Positions 1 through 18,600 of a stretch of DNA of 64,000 bases are shown here, in pieces. Positions within the stretch are counted from its first letter, which is position 1. Every line of letters starts with the position of its first letter. The position numbers were made by a program, and so were the translations under genes. The notes below the pieces were generated by a model that saw nothing but the letters and a program-made list of their open reading frames with translations, did no database searches and was not told the origin of the DNA. Source of the stretch: Apostichopus japonicus (lineage: Eukaryota; Echinodermata; Holothuroidea; Aspidochirotida; Stichopodidae); the NCBI RefSeq assembly GCF_037975245.1, contig NC_092583.1, forward strand, positions 4,931,264 through 4,995,263, given 5' to 3'.

Positions 1-600
1 GTTACAATTTAATAATCAATCCTCAGTATTTCCCGAAACACTTTTATTTTATTTGACCTGAAACACTGACTGTGAATCAATGATGTCATTAAGTGAGATA
101 GATTTTTGTTCCTTTGTTACCCCTGTATAACTTCATAAGATTTCATGACTGCTTTGATATGGCCAAATCAACTTCGTACTAATCAGTTGTCTATCTGATT
201 TGGTGGTTAATTATGCCATTTCTGATGGATTTGGCCAGATGAATCATATTTTTATTAATATTTTTCAATACTGATCAATGATTCATAAAACCAGATTAAA
301 GTTTCTGTACTCTAACCTCATTTGTTTTAAATCACTCCAACAACTTGAAATGTATTATAATCAGATAGTCAGTAATTTGATGGTATTCTGTTATAACGAT
401 AACTTAAAGGTTTATAAGGAGCTCGACATGGCCAGATAAATCTTTATTTCCACATCTGGTTTGCCTACAGATCAAGGTATATCTAATGTGATACAGAGGA
501 AGGCTAGAAATGGCCAGATGAGAGCACGTACATTGTAAGTTTTAGTAAATAAAGGAAATCACAGATTGCATTTTCGTACTTCCAACAGAACATTGTAACA
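1..600. other. 5' flank and possible promoter of the PP2C-like gene
   Basis: AT-rich sequence with no coding exon that I can support. The putative start codon of the PP2C-like gene is at 601. I see no TATA box at a useful distance. The motif tggccagat recurs at about 233, 431 and 511, but I cannot assign it a role. Confidence 0.4.
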
Positions 601-2917
601 ATGAGCAGTGACATATCTTCTCTCTCCGATGGTAACAACAGAGATCAGGCTGTTCTTGTCAAGAACCGCAACATAGTCCGAGCTGTAACCCCGGACAGTG
701 TGGTCGAAGAAGAAGTGCATTTTCCAGAGGTCACTGTTAAATGTAGAAAGTGCAAGAGCCCTGTGGCAGTGAAGTACCTGCAAGCGCACCGTGCTTATCA
801 CAATGCTCTGTCTACGATGGAATATTCATCAAAGAAAGTACCGAAGACTACCGCTCTCTTACTGAAAAGACGAAATGCACTCGTGCAGAAATTGAAGAAA
901 GAAGTAGCGGAGAGTGCGACCGCTTCCAGTCGCCTGCAGGCCATTGATGAAGCTTTTGAGTTGCTTAAGTCCTACATTGAAGATACTCACGATGAAAGAT
1001 TTATAGGTAAAAACAACGTGGACCTCGACTGCAGAGCGGTCGGCTTGAGCAGCAGTTCTCCCTGTATTTCATCCGTTGGAATTTGCTGGAGTGAAAATTC
1101 AAGATGGAAACCCACCATGGAAGATACCCGAGTTTTTCAAGATTATTTTGGTAACGATATGAATAAATGTTTCTTCGCCATCTACGACGGTCACAACGGG
1201 CGGTTTGCAGCCGATATGGCAGCCAACGACTTGCATCACCATCTGCTACAAGAGATGTCACAATTCGACCCGTTGACTAAATGTACATGTGCAGTGAACT
1301 TAGCAGGAATGAACGATTTGTCCTGCTACCAAATCGAGAGAGTTCGACCGGTGGTGAGGAAGGACAGTATCAGACACATTCTTCACGCAGAGAGTGTCAA
1401 CATACTTCAGCAGATTATGCACACTTGTTCTGGTCACGTCGAAGATCTAAAAATGGAGAAAGCCGCTGCAGAGAGAGACCGTTCAAAATGTCGAGATCCT
1501 TACGCGGAGAACATGAGCCGTGCGTTTAGAAAGACCTTCATGCTGACCGATCACATCTTGTCCTTTGGTGTTCAGGAACAGTCGAGGGTTAGGTGGAGTG
1601 GTTGCTCCGCCTTGGCGTGTGTTGTGAAAAGTTCAGGTGTCGACGAGGATCCACATACAGACGCAGGTGAGAGGATGCGAGGAACGCAAACAGAGCCACA
1701 AGATGAAACCATAGGGGAGGAGGAGAATAAAGATGAAAACACAGTAACAGAACTTGGAGCAATTTATATCGCAAATGCAGGTGAGATGAATGTTGGCAAG
1801 AGAACTGTCCTGTGGGATACTGTTAGAAATGTAACAATCCAAGGACATTTTCAGTATTAGAGAAAGAAAATAAGGGGTTTTAGTTAGTAGCTATGTTGTT
1901 CTAAAATATCTATGCAAAGATCATAATACTACAGAGTAAATAATGTTTTAATACTAAGGAGTTGGCATACATTACACAATACTAACCAAATACAAATACT
2001 GTAGCAGCTTTAATCGATGTCTTATTAATCAATGTCTTATTAATCAATGTCTTATTAATCGATGTCTTATTAGTTAATGTCTTATTAATTAATTTATCTT
2101 TGGTTTTCCAGGTAATGTCCACGCTGTGCTTTCCAGAGGTGGTCAGGTTCATCAACTTACCAGAGATCACTCGCCAGCTAATAACACCGAGAAGCAGAGA
2201 TTAATAAAGGCCGGTGTCGCCATTCATGCGGGAGGATCTAAGGGTAAAGCTAACGGCGTGCTGGAGGCAACCAGAGGACTAGGTAACCACGGCGATCCCG
2301 TCCTGAAAAGTGCCATTTTGTGCGAACCTTACACCATGAGTACGAAGATAGATCAGTTTGCAGAGTTTTTAATCCTAGCCACGAATGGACTCTGGGAAGT
2401 AGTCACAAATGAAGAGGCTGTCGAACTAGTACAACAGGTAATTCACGACGAACAGCAGAACAAGGAAGTGGAAGATCGAATACAGCAGAGACGCGACGAC
2501 TTTGATGAGCTGGTCATTTCTCAGGTAAACATCACTGCTGAGGATGACTTGGATAATTCTTCTCTCCGTGATGGACAAGTGACCTTTAGAAGCCAGGATG
2601 ATAGTTTGGCGGGAGATGAGATAGTCTGGAGGGAAGATGATGTTATGAGCCAAAGAACAGACTTTGAGAGCATGATCTCCGCTCTTCTCGAAAACGACGA
2701 CGGAAACGAAGCCGATATAGAGACGGTTACTGAAATGCACACAATCTATGCCAAATCCCAGCTGTCAGAGAAACCCTCTGAAGAAGAGAGGGTGCGTTCC
2801 TTGGCCGAGACGGCTAGTAAGAGACTGGTACAGGCAGCCATCTTGGCAGGGGCAAAGGATAATATAACAGTAATGGTCATTCTATTACCTGGCTTTAGCT
2901 CTGACAGTACTGATTAA
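601..2917 (+). CDS. PP2D1: PP2C-like domain protein, PP2D1-type, predicted pseudophosphatase (2 exons)
   Basis: Exons 601-1780 and 2112-2917, joined in phase 1 across a GT/AG intron (donor gcag|gtgag, acceptor ttccag|gt), give 661 aa, close to the length I recall for vertebrate PP2D1 (about 630). The PP2C fold runs from about residue 155 to the C-terminus. It keeps MED (173-175), DGHNG (196-200) and the C-terminal DN (643-644). Three other positions that carry metal-binding or structural Asp in active PP2Cs are changed: GDSR is replaced by GNVH (394-397), the Asp of the LGD motif by Asn452, and the Asp of the SDGLW motif by Asn485 (ATNGLWEV). A long acidic insertion lies around residues 350-390 and another after 500. 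Seen: motifs and losses. Known: PP2D1 is a poorly characterised, probably inactive PP2C relative. Inferred: a scaffold or binding role. The gene is tail to tail with RAB5, as in vertebrates. Confidence 0.85.
2011..2089. repeat. 15-bp minisatellite in the PP2C-like gene intron
   Basis: About five copies of a 15-bp unit (tcttattaatcaatg, with cgat/caat/gtta variants), ending 22 bp before the 3' splice site of exon 2. It makes up much of the only intron. Confidence 0.85.
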
Positions 2918-5900
2918 ATTCATGTATTGATTTAATTGATATTGTGTCATGTAACTTGAAAAGGTAAATACATGGATTATGATGATTGGAACAATCAGTG
3001 AAATAAGAAATTTTGTAGACAGACAATTTCCAAAATAAGAATTCATTAAGAATTTTTCAATAATTTAAACAATATTTATAAGATTTTATCTGCTCTGAAC
3101 AGTGGACAAGTCACCTGAACATGAAACCCTCTGACTTTAATAACCAAAGTTTTTTTTCCTACTGTACTTGCTGGAATTGTAGATAACAACCAGATTTGTT
3201 AACTAATACCTCACAGGTTTGAATTAGATCAGGTTTTAGTCTGTTGATGGTTACTATTAGCCATGGCTCTAGTGCATGAGGATGTGGTGATGACTGGAAT
3301 TGTGAATTTTATACTAATAAGGAGAGGGGGTGGTGGGGCAGGGGCCTGGGGGATATTCCTGACTAATTTTGTCGTTTGATATTTTATTCCTTGCTGAAGA
3401 TAATGGCATATGTAGCTGTGTGTGTTTGGAAACTTTGTAATTTGGTTCCACCTCAGTGAAAACAAGAACCCTTGAATGTGGAAAATAAATTTGGGCAAAA
3501 GTTTCACTGAGCATTTTGACTTTCTGGTGTCATCATAGTTTATATAAAGTATACATGGGTGATACTGAATGCAAAGCCTCAAGTCCTTTTGTTTGTATTA
3601 TGTAACAGTTGCTGCCATGTCAATATGTTCTATACAGTATAGGCTTTCAGACCTCAAGTTGTACGCTATCAAACAAGTGATGCATGAATTTGAAACGGAT
3701 AACTGTCGGTTACAATATAGAGTGTTGGAACAAAATATTTATATAATAAATATATAATATTGGGGTCACAAAACTACTTTTCTTAGTACAAACAAATTTT
3801 TGGATAAAAAAATTGCTCAGAATTTTTTCTTTTTGTTGGAACATATCGATGTCAGAACATAGAGATGTAACCGTAAATTCAGCTTTTGGTAGGGTAACAT
3901 TATCTCTGCATTCTGCTAACCTATGACAACAGCCTGCTGTAGACATCACAATCAAAGAAACCAGCACAGAAGTAGCCCTTTACCTATTGTTTTATTTGGA
4001 TTTTTTTTCTGGGGTCCACACAGACCCCATATGAACATCTTTAATAGCCAGACCAACTTCAATACATGATTCATTATACTTATAAATTATTACACATGTA
4101 TAATACAGAGTATTTTCAGGGGAAAATGTTACCTTTGTACAACCTTTTCTGGGCATGTTAACAATAAGTGCTTAGCAAATTGTGCACGCAACACTGCAAT
4201 GATCAAGAAACGATTAGACCGATGGATAGGATTATTTTACCTTGTTATGAACTCAACCGAGAAAAAAACAAAACAAAAATAAACCACGCAGCTTCTGTGA
4301 CGTGTTGAACAATTGGCTTAGGGAAGAAGAAAGGTCTTGATGTATAATATAAAGCGGTTAATGGCAAAAGTGTCCTTTATGAAAGAAAAAATTATCTATC
4401 TTCACACACATTTACAAATTCACCTTTGATCTGAACAAGGGATTTCTTGATAGTTCTCATTCATTAATCAAAGAATTTGATGCATTAAAGCTATGGGCTC
4501 AAAGGATGTATCTACAAAGAAAGTGCTTTTTCTAAAAAAAAAATTCAAAAGCTCCACAGGGAAATGGCAACTGGGTACAGCGAACAAAGGAAAGATTTTT
4601 AAGCGGGTAACGATTATGGTTTTGCAACAATTCACCAAGATAACAAACTTATAAGACTTTTGTAACATTCTTAAAATTGTCTGATTAGAAGCAATTGTTA
4701 CTATTACTCCACACATAAATGCACAGAGAAAGAAGTATGCTGCATATAAATTAAACCTCCAGAACAAGCCATTCCATTTCAAATTGGCTTATCTATGCTT
4801 TTCCCTAATCAACATTCCATGAGTGGCACCTTTAAACTGCTTTTAGTCATTCCTTCATGCACTTTGTTACCACCAATTTCATGCCTTATGTTTACTATTT
4901 ATCTGTAACTAACTTCATACTGCGGTGTAAAGAAGGTAGTAAGCTCTGGATTATGACACATGACATGGTGCTAACAGCCTCAAACTCATACTTGTAAATT
5001 AGACGAAGCTATTAATGCTAAAAAATATGAATTTTTAAGGGAAAACATAATTACTTCATCTACATGGATATTATTTTGGTTCAATGTTCATCTTGCCCTC
5101 TCCATGGTACATCACTGGTCACTTAAGCCTCGTTAGAGCAGTTTAAAAGATAAATACTAGAACATCACAGGGATTCCTGTAAGATTTGGACAGACAAAAG
5201 TCAACACACGATACACAGATCTGAGTTGTAATTTCTTTAATAACAGCAAAACCATGATTACTGAAATTTCAAGTGTACAGTCTTTTCCATTCAATTAATG
5301 CTTGTCAATGTTAGAAAACACAACATGTGTTATTCAAAAGTGGCATAGTAAAGTTGGCTCAAAGAAATGTGCAAAGAAGCTTTAAAGTTAGCTAATGGTA
5401 CACTCAAACTCCTGTACTCAAACTGGACAGATTGATGCAACAGTGAAAATTTTTACATTTTTTTTTCACAGATCATAGCAGTATGATAGGCATGCCTGTG
5501 TAAAACCAGAACCAAGAGTACAGGTTTGTACAGGAATAGAGACAGAAAAACCTCTTGAGAAGCTTGAAAAATGTCTCGGCAGATATTTATACCGTGTCTA
5601 TTTACATTGTGTAGCTATCATTTCATTGCACAGTACCAATTTACAGGGTTCCTGTACAGTGTGTGAGCAACTTGTATGGTCAAGTTTGTCCAACTTTCCT
5701 ACCAACCTTACCCAGTTAAAATGTGAATACCAGAAGAGATTGCATCTCTTTGCCAGCGGTTCTACAAACTTCACAAACCAATATCTTAAGTGTGCTTTGA
5801 TTTACCATGCAAACAAGAAAGGTGACATCACCATCCAATTTAAATTTCAAGTTACTGCTACACAGCTTTTGTTGAATTAGGAACATGGGTGAATAATATC

Positions 5901-7907
5901 AGTAGTTTGCAAATTAGCATAGCATACGAACTACTTCATATAACCAAACAATTCGGCATCACACTAAAATCCACCAAGTGAAATATTAACACAGTCCCTC
6001 GTAATAGGGTGTCACATCGATTAAACATTGGTCCTACCAGCTGATCTGCAGACATAAGTAAAAGTTCCTCCTTCACAATATCGTGAAGGAATATATTTCT
6101 GGAATCTTCATGTTCCAATAAAGAGGTATTTCCATATTATAGTTTCCCTGTGTAAGTATTACTTCTCACGACCACAACTTTCTTTTTCTCTGTTAAATGA
6201 ATAAATGATTTTTACTTTACTTTGTTTAAGTATGATACACGGTATACAAAGGAATAATGTTACATTATTTTCGAAGGAGGAGAAAACTGGGCGTTGCACC
6301 TACCAGCAGCGTTACTTTGTAAAATACTAAACAATGCAAAAGGAAACAAAAAAGTGAAAATGGAAATGTCATCAACATGAACAGAGTGCCTTGGCAGATC
6401 TAGTCCGATATTACAAGGGTTTTAATACCTATTGTCTTATTACTCTATGACCTCTGACATGTAAGGGGGGGTTCTGTAACAAACATATCTTAACAAATAA
6501 GTACAACTACTGTATGTCCATGAAACCTGCTACTTGTCATCTTAAAATATTACCATATCCTTGTTACATGATGTACTTATTAAAGTATTCTACCAATATT
6601 GCAAGTGTCTCCCATAACACTAGTACAACCATTGTGCCAGCACTAACTGACCTTGAGTTTACTCCATTCAGCAAGGTATGACCCTCTTTTCTGCTGACAT
6701 GGAACTTAGTGATAACAAACAAATAACTAACATTTGGCTGAAAAGCCTTTATAAAGAAAAGTCACGTTTGCTGCAAGTAGCAAATGTCCTGACATCGTAC
6801 CACAAAAAATAAGAACCTGTATCGTTTCGTTTTCACCATTTGCGGAATGTATGAAAAATGAAACGAGCTGGTAATGCTTTTCTTCTCAAATCTGGTTGCA
6901 ATTTGTATCAGGATTATCTGCTAGGTTACAGTATTTATTATGATTTCAATATTTTATATATATGTATTTAAATACTTAATAGCAAACATGTGCTTCCTGA
7001 CCTTGTACAATAGGATGAAGGATACTTCCTACATATGGTACTCCCTTGTTGTTCAGAATTGTTAACGTTATAGGTCTGTGTTGAAAATGTGACATTACAT
7101 GGATATAAAAGCACTTGTTGTTGCTTCTTTCAACACTCATCAGAATGTCCAAACCTACGCAACAACGACATGTACAGCCACCTACTATCCTACCCCTTCC
7201 CCAATTTGGAAATGCATCAGTTGAATCAAAGTACATCAGAGACAGTTAGGACAGCACATGTTTCTCATTTGTTTACAACGTAACAAGTGGATATGCGGTT
7301 AAGGATCACTCCATACACATCTTCAAATTAAGTTAAAAACTCTCAAATCTAATGTCACTTGTATAGTGTGAAAAAATTGAGCCCAGGGGTTAGTTACTGG
7401 TTTATAAAAAAAAAACAGGGAAAAAAAAATTAATGATTATCCCTGCTGGCATATTGATTTCATTTATCATCTAATAAGTTAATGATTTAAAGAGGAACTA
7501 CTTTGTTAGTTACAAATGCAAACACAGAACTATGTAACTGTAAATGTCAATTCATTCGCGATAACTGTTATCCATACCAGTCAGTGGTAAACTGATGTCC
7601 GTATCTTTAACGGAAAGCTACATATGACCATCCATGAATCCATGAATCTGCACTTGTCACCAATCCATCTACTGGTAAAATTTGGGTCCTCCTAGTGTTA
7701 CAGACATGGTCCCCTTCTCTGTCAATCTGTACAACTGGTTTTTCCTCGTATCTCTGCACCAGAACCACAGAAATTAATGTCAGCTTTAAAATACAATTTG
7801 TTTAAATTGACCTCTTAGAATAGAAAGTTTTTAAGACCAGGGATTGCAATAGAGTTTGGTTGCCCAGTGGATGTGGAAAACAATGTAAGGCTGAGCATTC
7901 TCTGACC
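2918..7907. other. Convergent intergenic region holding the 3' UTRs of the PP2C-like gene and RAB5
   Basis: No coding exon was found on either strand. The sequence is AT-rich with short homopolymers. Possible polyadenylation hexamers are AATAAA on plus at 3484-3489 (PP2C-like gene) and AATAAA on minus at 6939-6934 (about 970 nt after the RAB5 stop). Neither is proven without transcript data. Confidence 0.5.
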
Positions 7908-12627
<4,720 letters not shown>

Positions 12628-15614
12628 GATTGTCTCTGATTTTGTTTACTTTGTTTTCTACTTATCGTTCCAAATCATGCACCCAAATGTGCAATGAATA
12701 ACACAATCCGTCTCTGACAGGGAAGCACCTCATTCACCACCTCCGATAAAAATCCTCTCCATAGACCAATAGCAGATCTACTTGGATACCATCACTTTTG
12801 ACCAACGTAAAACTGTAAAGAAAGTAGTATATGATAGTATGATAGTGGTTGTAAGCTATTAGGCTGCAAGATTTGGTGACTGACAGTAAAGAAGCAGGTA
12901 TAACCTACTTGATAATGGCTTTCAATGAATACTTCAAAAGGTGGGTTGACTAAAGATACGAAAGAGGCAAGGGAACAAATTTACTGGTGTCAGCCAACTT
13001 CATAGGGTAACTTTTGAACAAATCACAAAGTCATCTTGGACAAAGGCCTGTTAAAATTCAACCTTGTAGATACTCTTGTGAGTCTGAAATGCATTATAAC
13101 AAATCTGTTGATTCAGCCCTGGCACCTTTTCCAAGAGGTACTTCAGGGGGGTAATCTTGGCACCAGATCTGGTTGAAGGAAGTCACAATAGTACACAAAT
13201 AAATACAGATATCCTGAGGAAATGCTACGGAGACCTACAGGAAATTGCCTTTTAAAGGTTTTGTTGAAATTTCTAATTCACATATGAAGCCACACCAACT
13301 ATCTATGTTTGGATACAAGTGTTGAGGGGATGCGGGTTTTGCCATAGCTGGGAGAACCTTAACTTGTGGATTCAGAGAAAAGCAATGCTATAAAATACTG
13401 AAATATTTCTGTGTGTCACATTGCCAAACACTGGCACCAGCAAGTAAAACAAATGACAATTGAGTGAAATAACATATAATAAGGTGGGCCTAACGTTTAT
13501 CTGATCAGTGTGTACTGTCTTACAATGCACTCCAGAATACATTCAGAACATTCCAGACAAACCATCCAAGGTAAGGGATGACAAACAGAAAATGGTATTG
13601 ACGAGGCCGCAAACTTTATCCACTGTGAAGTTTTGCATAGTGTACTCTATATGCCTTGATTTGCAGTTTGGTTTCTTAGTGCTATACAACCAAGGATTCT
13701 CTTGTTACTATTACCTTGTTACATCATTAAGGGCTAGTGATTTGTTGAAATTTTCTGGGTTTAATTGCAGAATACATGCAACACAAAGCTACATGCTGTA
13801 GCTGGCTACACCATCGCACTCCTGACGGTGAAGCCACAAGAGTATAATACATCAAGCTTAGTTTATTTTGGGCATTTCTCCTCATATTGAACTTCCCTAT
13901 GCATAATTTGTAGCCACAACAGTATAATACATTGAATTGAGTTAAGCATTTCTCTGTGCATTACTAGACTCTCAAGGCTATACGCACACCAAAGCCACTG
14001 TGTTAAGAGTGTTGCTTCTAAGTTGCGGGGTATTCTGCAAAAACTCCATTTTCCATATGTAACAAATGCTTTAGAAACTTCTGCAACCACAACAAAAGAT
14101 AGTTTCTTTATCTCGCACTGATGATAGGCTTGTATATATGTTGGGTCAGAAAATAGCACTAGGCTAAGTATTACTATTAGGCCTAACTAGTACTAGGGAC
14201 CCCCACCCTAACTCTTTATGCCTAGCCTAATACAAATCAATACCAGCATTAACATAACAAAAATAACAATAAATATGTGACATTAGTCTAGTAGGCCTAG
14301 GCGGGTCAAGTTTAACTTGGAAAAAACTCTTAGCATTAACACTAGGTTAGATATGACTAAGCAGTCGGCCTAACTTGGGCTAGGCTAGACCTAACCCAAG
14401 TTAGCCATTGCTCCTAACCACGGCCCACAGAAATGTTGATATTGTCTTATCCTTGGCTGCAGGGAGGTCAAAAGTCTTGTTAAAACATAGTCTGGTCAAA
14501 ATTGCATACGATTCTTCATTTCGTAAATGTATTTCTACTGAAGTGAACCTAGGTATGGAGTGGGCAGTATTGGCCTATCCCAAGATACTGTGTCAAAGGC
14601 TAGGCTAACTTAACGTTACAATACTTTGTGTAGCACTATGAAAGCAGGCAATGAGAAAGCACTACTTCCTATCGCTCTCCTGTAGCCTAAAGTGCAACGT
14701 AATACAACCACTAACAATAATGGCGAGCCTATCATTACGTTATTGGATATTACAATATGATATTCGACAAACTTTATGTATACGAAATGCTCGGGATGAT
14801 GCATGGAAAGTGCATACATTCGCTCACTTGCTACGAAAGAAGGAGGACGGTAGTTTGTTACAGAACAATAATATCTTGGAATCTATGTTTTGATCAAAAT
14901 TGAATTACGGAAGATCGCACAGTAGCCCTTACGTTCAGCCTGAGAAACCCGACAGATATGACATCATGGGGGAGGATCCATCAATCCTTACTTCGGAGTT
15001 CCCCACAGTAGTTTGCAGGAATCAATGTCGTAGTGAACTTTGAACCACGTACTGTAATTGTTATGAGTGTATTCTTTTTCTCAATTTATTAAAAAATTTC
15101 GATTGATAAAATCTTCAAATGAATTTTTATTTAAAGTTTTAAAAATATTTCCATATTTTTATATAGTTTTACAGAGTTTCTTGTTATTTTTCTGTACTAT
15201 TTGATCTTTCAGCATTGAACCCTTAGCAACCGTACAGCTGGTAAACAATTTCACGAAAGTACGATATTACTAGATGGCGCTGGTATTGGATGCGCTATAT
15301 ATATGATACAGATCCGAAAGTTTGAAATGTAATGAATGATACCTTGTGTATTACTATATTCACCGACTAAACTAAGAAGCTACCTTCGTGTTTAAGTCTC
15401 ACGCAGTAACGTATGCTAGTCGCAAATTGTTCATTGACCAAATCCCACTTCAGATAGCATATCGTATAAAGCCTAAGGTAACCAAGGCTTAAGTTAAGCT
15501 AGTTAGGTTAGGCCCTACCCCTTTGGCAAACAAACCCTGCCCTAGGCCAAGTTAGGTCTGTCCTAAAAAGTATCGTCATCTTTTGTTTAACAGTTAGCCT
15601 TATCATACTTCAAG
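12628..15614. promoter_or_regulatory. Divergent intergenic region between RAB5 and EFHB
   Basis: The RAB5 start codon (12627, minus) and the first EFHB ATG (15615, plus) are 2987 bp apart, so both promoters and 5' UTRs must lie here. RAB5 may have a non-coding first exon that I cannot place. Between 14160 and 14620 and again at 15470-15570 there are many short taggcctaa/ctaggcc words in both orientations; they are dispersed, not a tandem array. No TATA element stands out. Confidence 0.45.
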
Positions 15615-18600
15615 ATGACAGAAATTATGTCAAATTCAAAGAATACAGCCTCTTCAGATGGTTCATCATCTCCCAACATTGCAAGTAACTATGGAAAGTA
15701 CCGTGATCGAAATCAAGATATGGTAGCGGTGAGTAGCCTAACTTAGTAACATAAGGCATGAGTTACATCCTTGACTTGGCTTCTTTCTACTATCCTAATA
15801 CATTTCTTGGCTATACGTTATGCTGATTGATATTTGCTTCGTTTAACATAGACCTGCTGATGCAATATGATGGTAGGGGCCTAGGCTTATACGTTAAATT
15901 CTCGATAGTACGGGCATTAAATTAATGTTCATTTAAAGGATAGGCCTCGGCCTTGCGGTAATTACAATTGAATTTAGTGTCTACCACCATGGTGGATTGG
16001 CTCGAAACCTATGGCGGTATCCACCGAATTTTGAAGTCATTCATGCAAAGATAATGATTAATGTTATCTGTTTTTTATAAATGTTGCAAAGGGAAAAACC
16101 GGTGTAACTAAAACGAATGACAATTGCGTTACACATAACGAATGACAATATGTTGTACACACTAAAAAAATGCTTTGACTAAAACGAATGACAGTACGTA
16201 ATGACAACACAGACATTTTGCTTCAACCGGATATCACAGTTCAGACTTCGTGGGTATCTAGATCTAGTAAAGTACGGACAAGATAAAAACGCACCTTATA
16301 GTCTGATTTTGAAAAGTAAATTTAGCGTCATTTTTCCGATATTAATTGTTAGAAACTAACAATACTATATATAATCAATTGAAACGGCGTTATATTTAGT
16401 TATCTTTCTTTATAAATCTAAAGAGGTAAAAAGCACAGCACTCAAGCGCATTCTCACACAAAACTTTCCCTGTGGTTTCTATCCGTAAATTACACCAAAA
16501 CCCTGCAACCACGTTATATGCGATTTTCCTCATATCATTTTTGCCCAGAAACCAATTGGTAACCGCATTTACTCCACTCCGTTAATCATTCTATCTCTTC
16601 TCAATACTGTCCTTCGTTGTCATTCGGTGTCATTCGCTGTCATTCGCAAATGATAATTAACCCTGTACAAAGTCAATTGTCATTCGGTCATTCGCTGTCA
16701 TTCGTTTTAGTTTGTCCCGGGAAAAACATGGGATACATTTTGCCCCTAACTCGGGCAACAGGGTTTCAGAGGAATTCAAAGTCATTAACACACTGCAGAT
16801 ATTTTATTTTTGTGTTCAATACATACTATAAATGTCGTAAAAGGAAAACATCGGGTACATTTTACACATAACTCAGGCAAACAAGGCTTCGGAGGAATTT
16901 TAAAGCTATCCCCACAGATATTTTATTAATGTAATCAACATATGTTTTAAATGTTGCTAATGGAAAAACATGGGTAACATTTTACATTTATATTTCTAAC
17001 CTACATACTAACTTTACTCCTTCCCACAATTATGTGCTTTTTCCGCCATAGAATTTTGAAAAAGTACTTTACCACCATGGGAGTAACATAGCGAAAGTTA
17101 CTCTTTCTATGCCGAAAGAGCACATTATTTATGGCAGAAAATACCGATGGTAGTTCTATACTAAAGCTATTTGACTGTATCATTCAGCTAAATGGGTGAA
17201 TAACTCACAAAAATTTCTCAAAAGACAAAATCCTTGTTTCACTGTGGAAATTTGGACCTTTCTAAATAAGGTTTTGTAGCTTCAAATTGCATTTGAAATT
17301 ATGGTTTACAGTTTGACTTACGAACACAGCAACAGTGTCTATTAAGTATTTAGTGCAGTTCTACATATGTATGCCTCGGGGACACGCAAAGTTAACGCAT
17401 CCCAGCCTTTATCTGTCGGACACCAATTTCTGAGTGTGTGTTAAAACTACATCACAATTATATGTTTTTTTTTCCCCATTTTCTCATCACTAAAACATGG
17501 ACATGTTTTGAAAGATCTCTTATCCTTGCTTATAATGCTATATAATTACGGATGAACTTGTTTGTCCTATAGGCTAGACCTTTAGTTAGGCAGTAGGATT
17601 AGTGGATTACAATTTTGTTACAATTAAGTTACAATTTTGGCATTAAATGTGCAAATATATCATTCCCTTTGTTAGTCGTAATAATCACTATTAGTCTTTG
17701 TTTTATATGTATATACGATATGTTTTACAAATTTTATGAAGAGAATTTTCTTTGCAGCCTTGGTAGTCCTAGAACTTACATTAATGTTTGTTTTCATTAT
17801 GTTCCAGGCCGGTAAATTGATTACAATGCCAGGGGAAACTGCAAGAGACTGTTTGAATGTGCCAAGGGTAAGCATGCAGATGTACATGTATTCATTTGTG
17901 TAATATTCTGTTAAATTATCATTTATTTTAAGTAAAGTGTAAAGTGGGCAAAGAAATCTTTAGACTGCTTCAGACTGAAAGCCTTTCAAAAACTTGAACA
18001 TTTCCATTGTAGGGTAACTTTTAAGCAAACTGTGTACATTTCCATGTCTTAACGTCCTTTGTTATTATTTCTCTTTCTTTAGGTACAGACACCTGATGTT
18101 GTGAAGAAGTTTAGAAATTTCACCCAGTCAGAACCCCAGGAGAGAAGAGTCTTTTACGGCCGAGCTGCAGACCCAGATGTAGCTTCTTCTATCTTACATG
18201 GAGTCACCACTACTAGTTCACAAAATGTTAGTAATAACTAAGTTTGATGTGTTTATTCGAGCTTTCCTTCTTAGTTCCCAGGTCTTGTGTAAAAGCACAC
18301 GTCTTTGTAAGAAAAGGCCTTTAGCACCATGTGGCTCAAGGCAAAGCAAACCTTGACTGACTACCATCATTAATTTCATATTTGTTATAGAGCTGAGAAA
18401 TACAGCTATACATTTTAGAGATATTAAATTTATAGCTTTATTTATTAAGAAAATGAGAATGGAAAAGCAAAGGTGATTACCCTAAAAGATTTGTTTAACC
18501 CTGTGACAATGTGTATATATTGGCAGCACTATGATATAACTATCATAGTACTACTGTGGTATTACCCTGTGACAATGTATATATTGACAGCACTATGATA

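Noticed and set aside
14160..15570. Many ttaggc/gcctaa words that recall the nematode telomere repeat.
   Set aside because: They are dispersed in both orientations and never form a tandem array.
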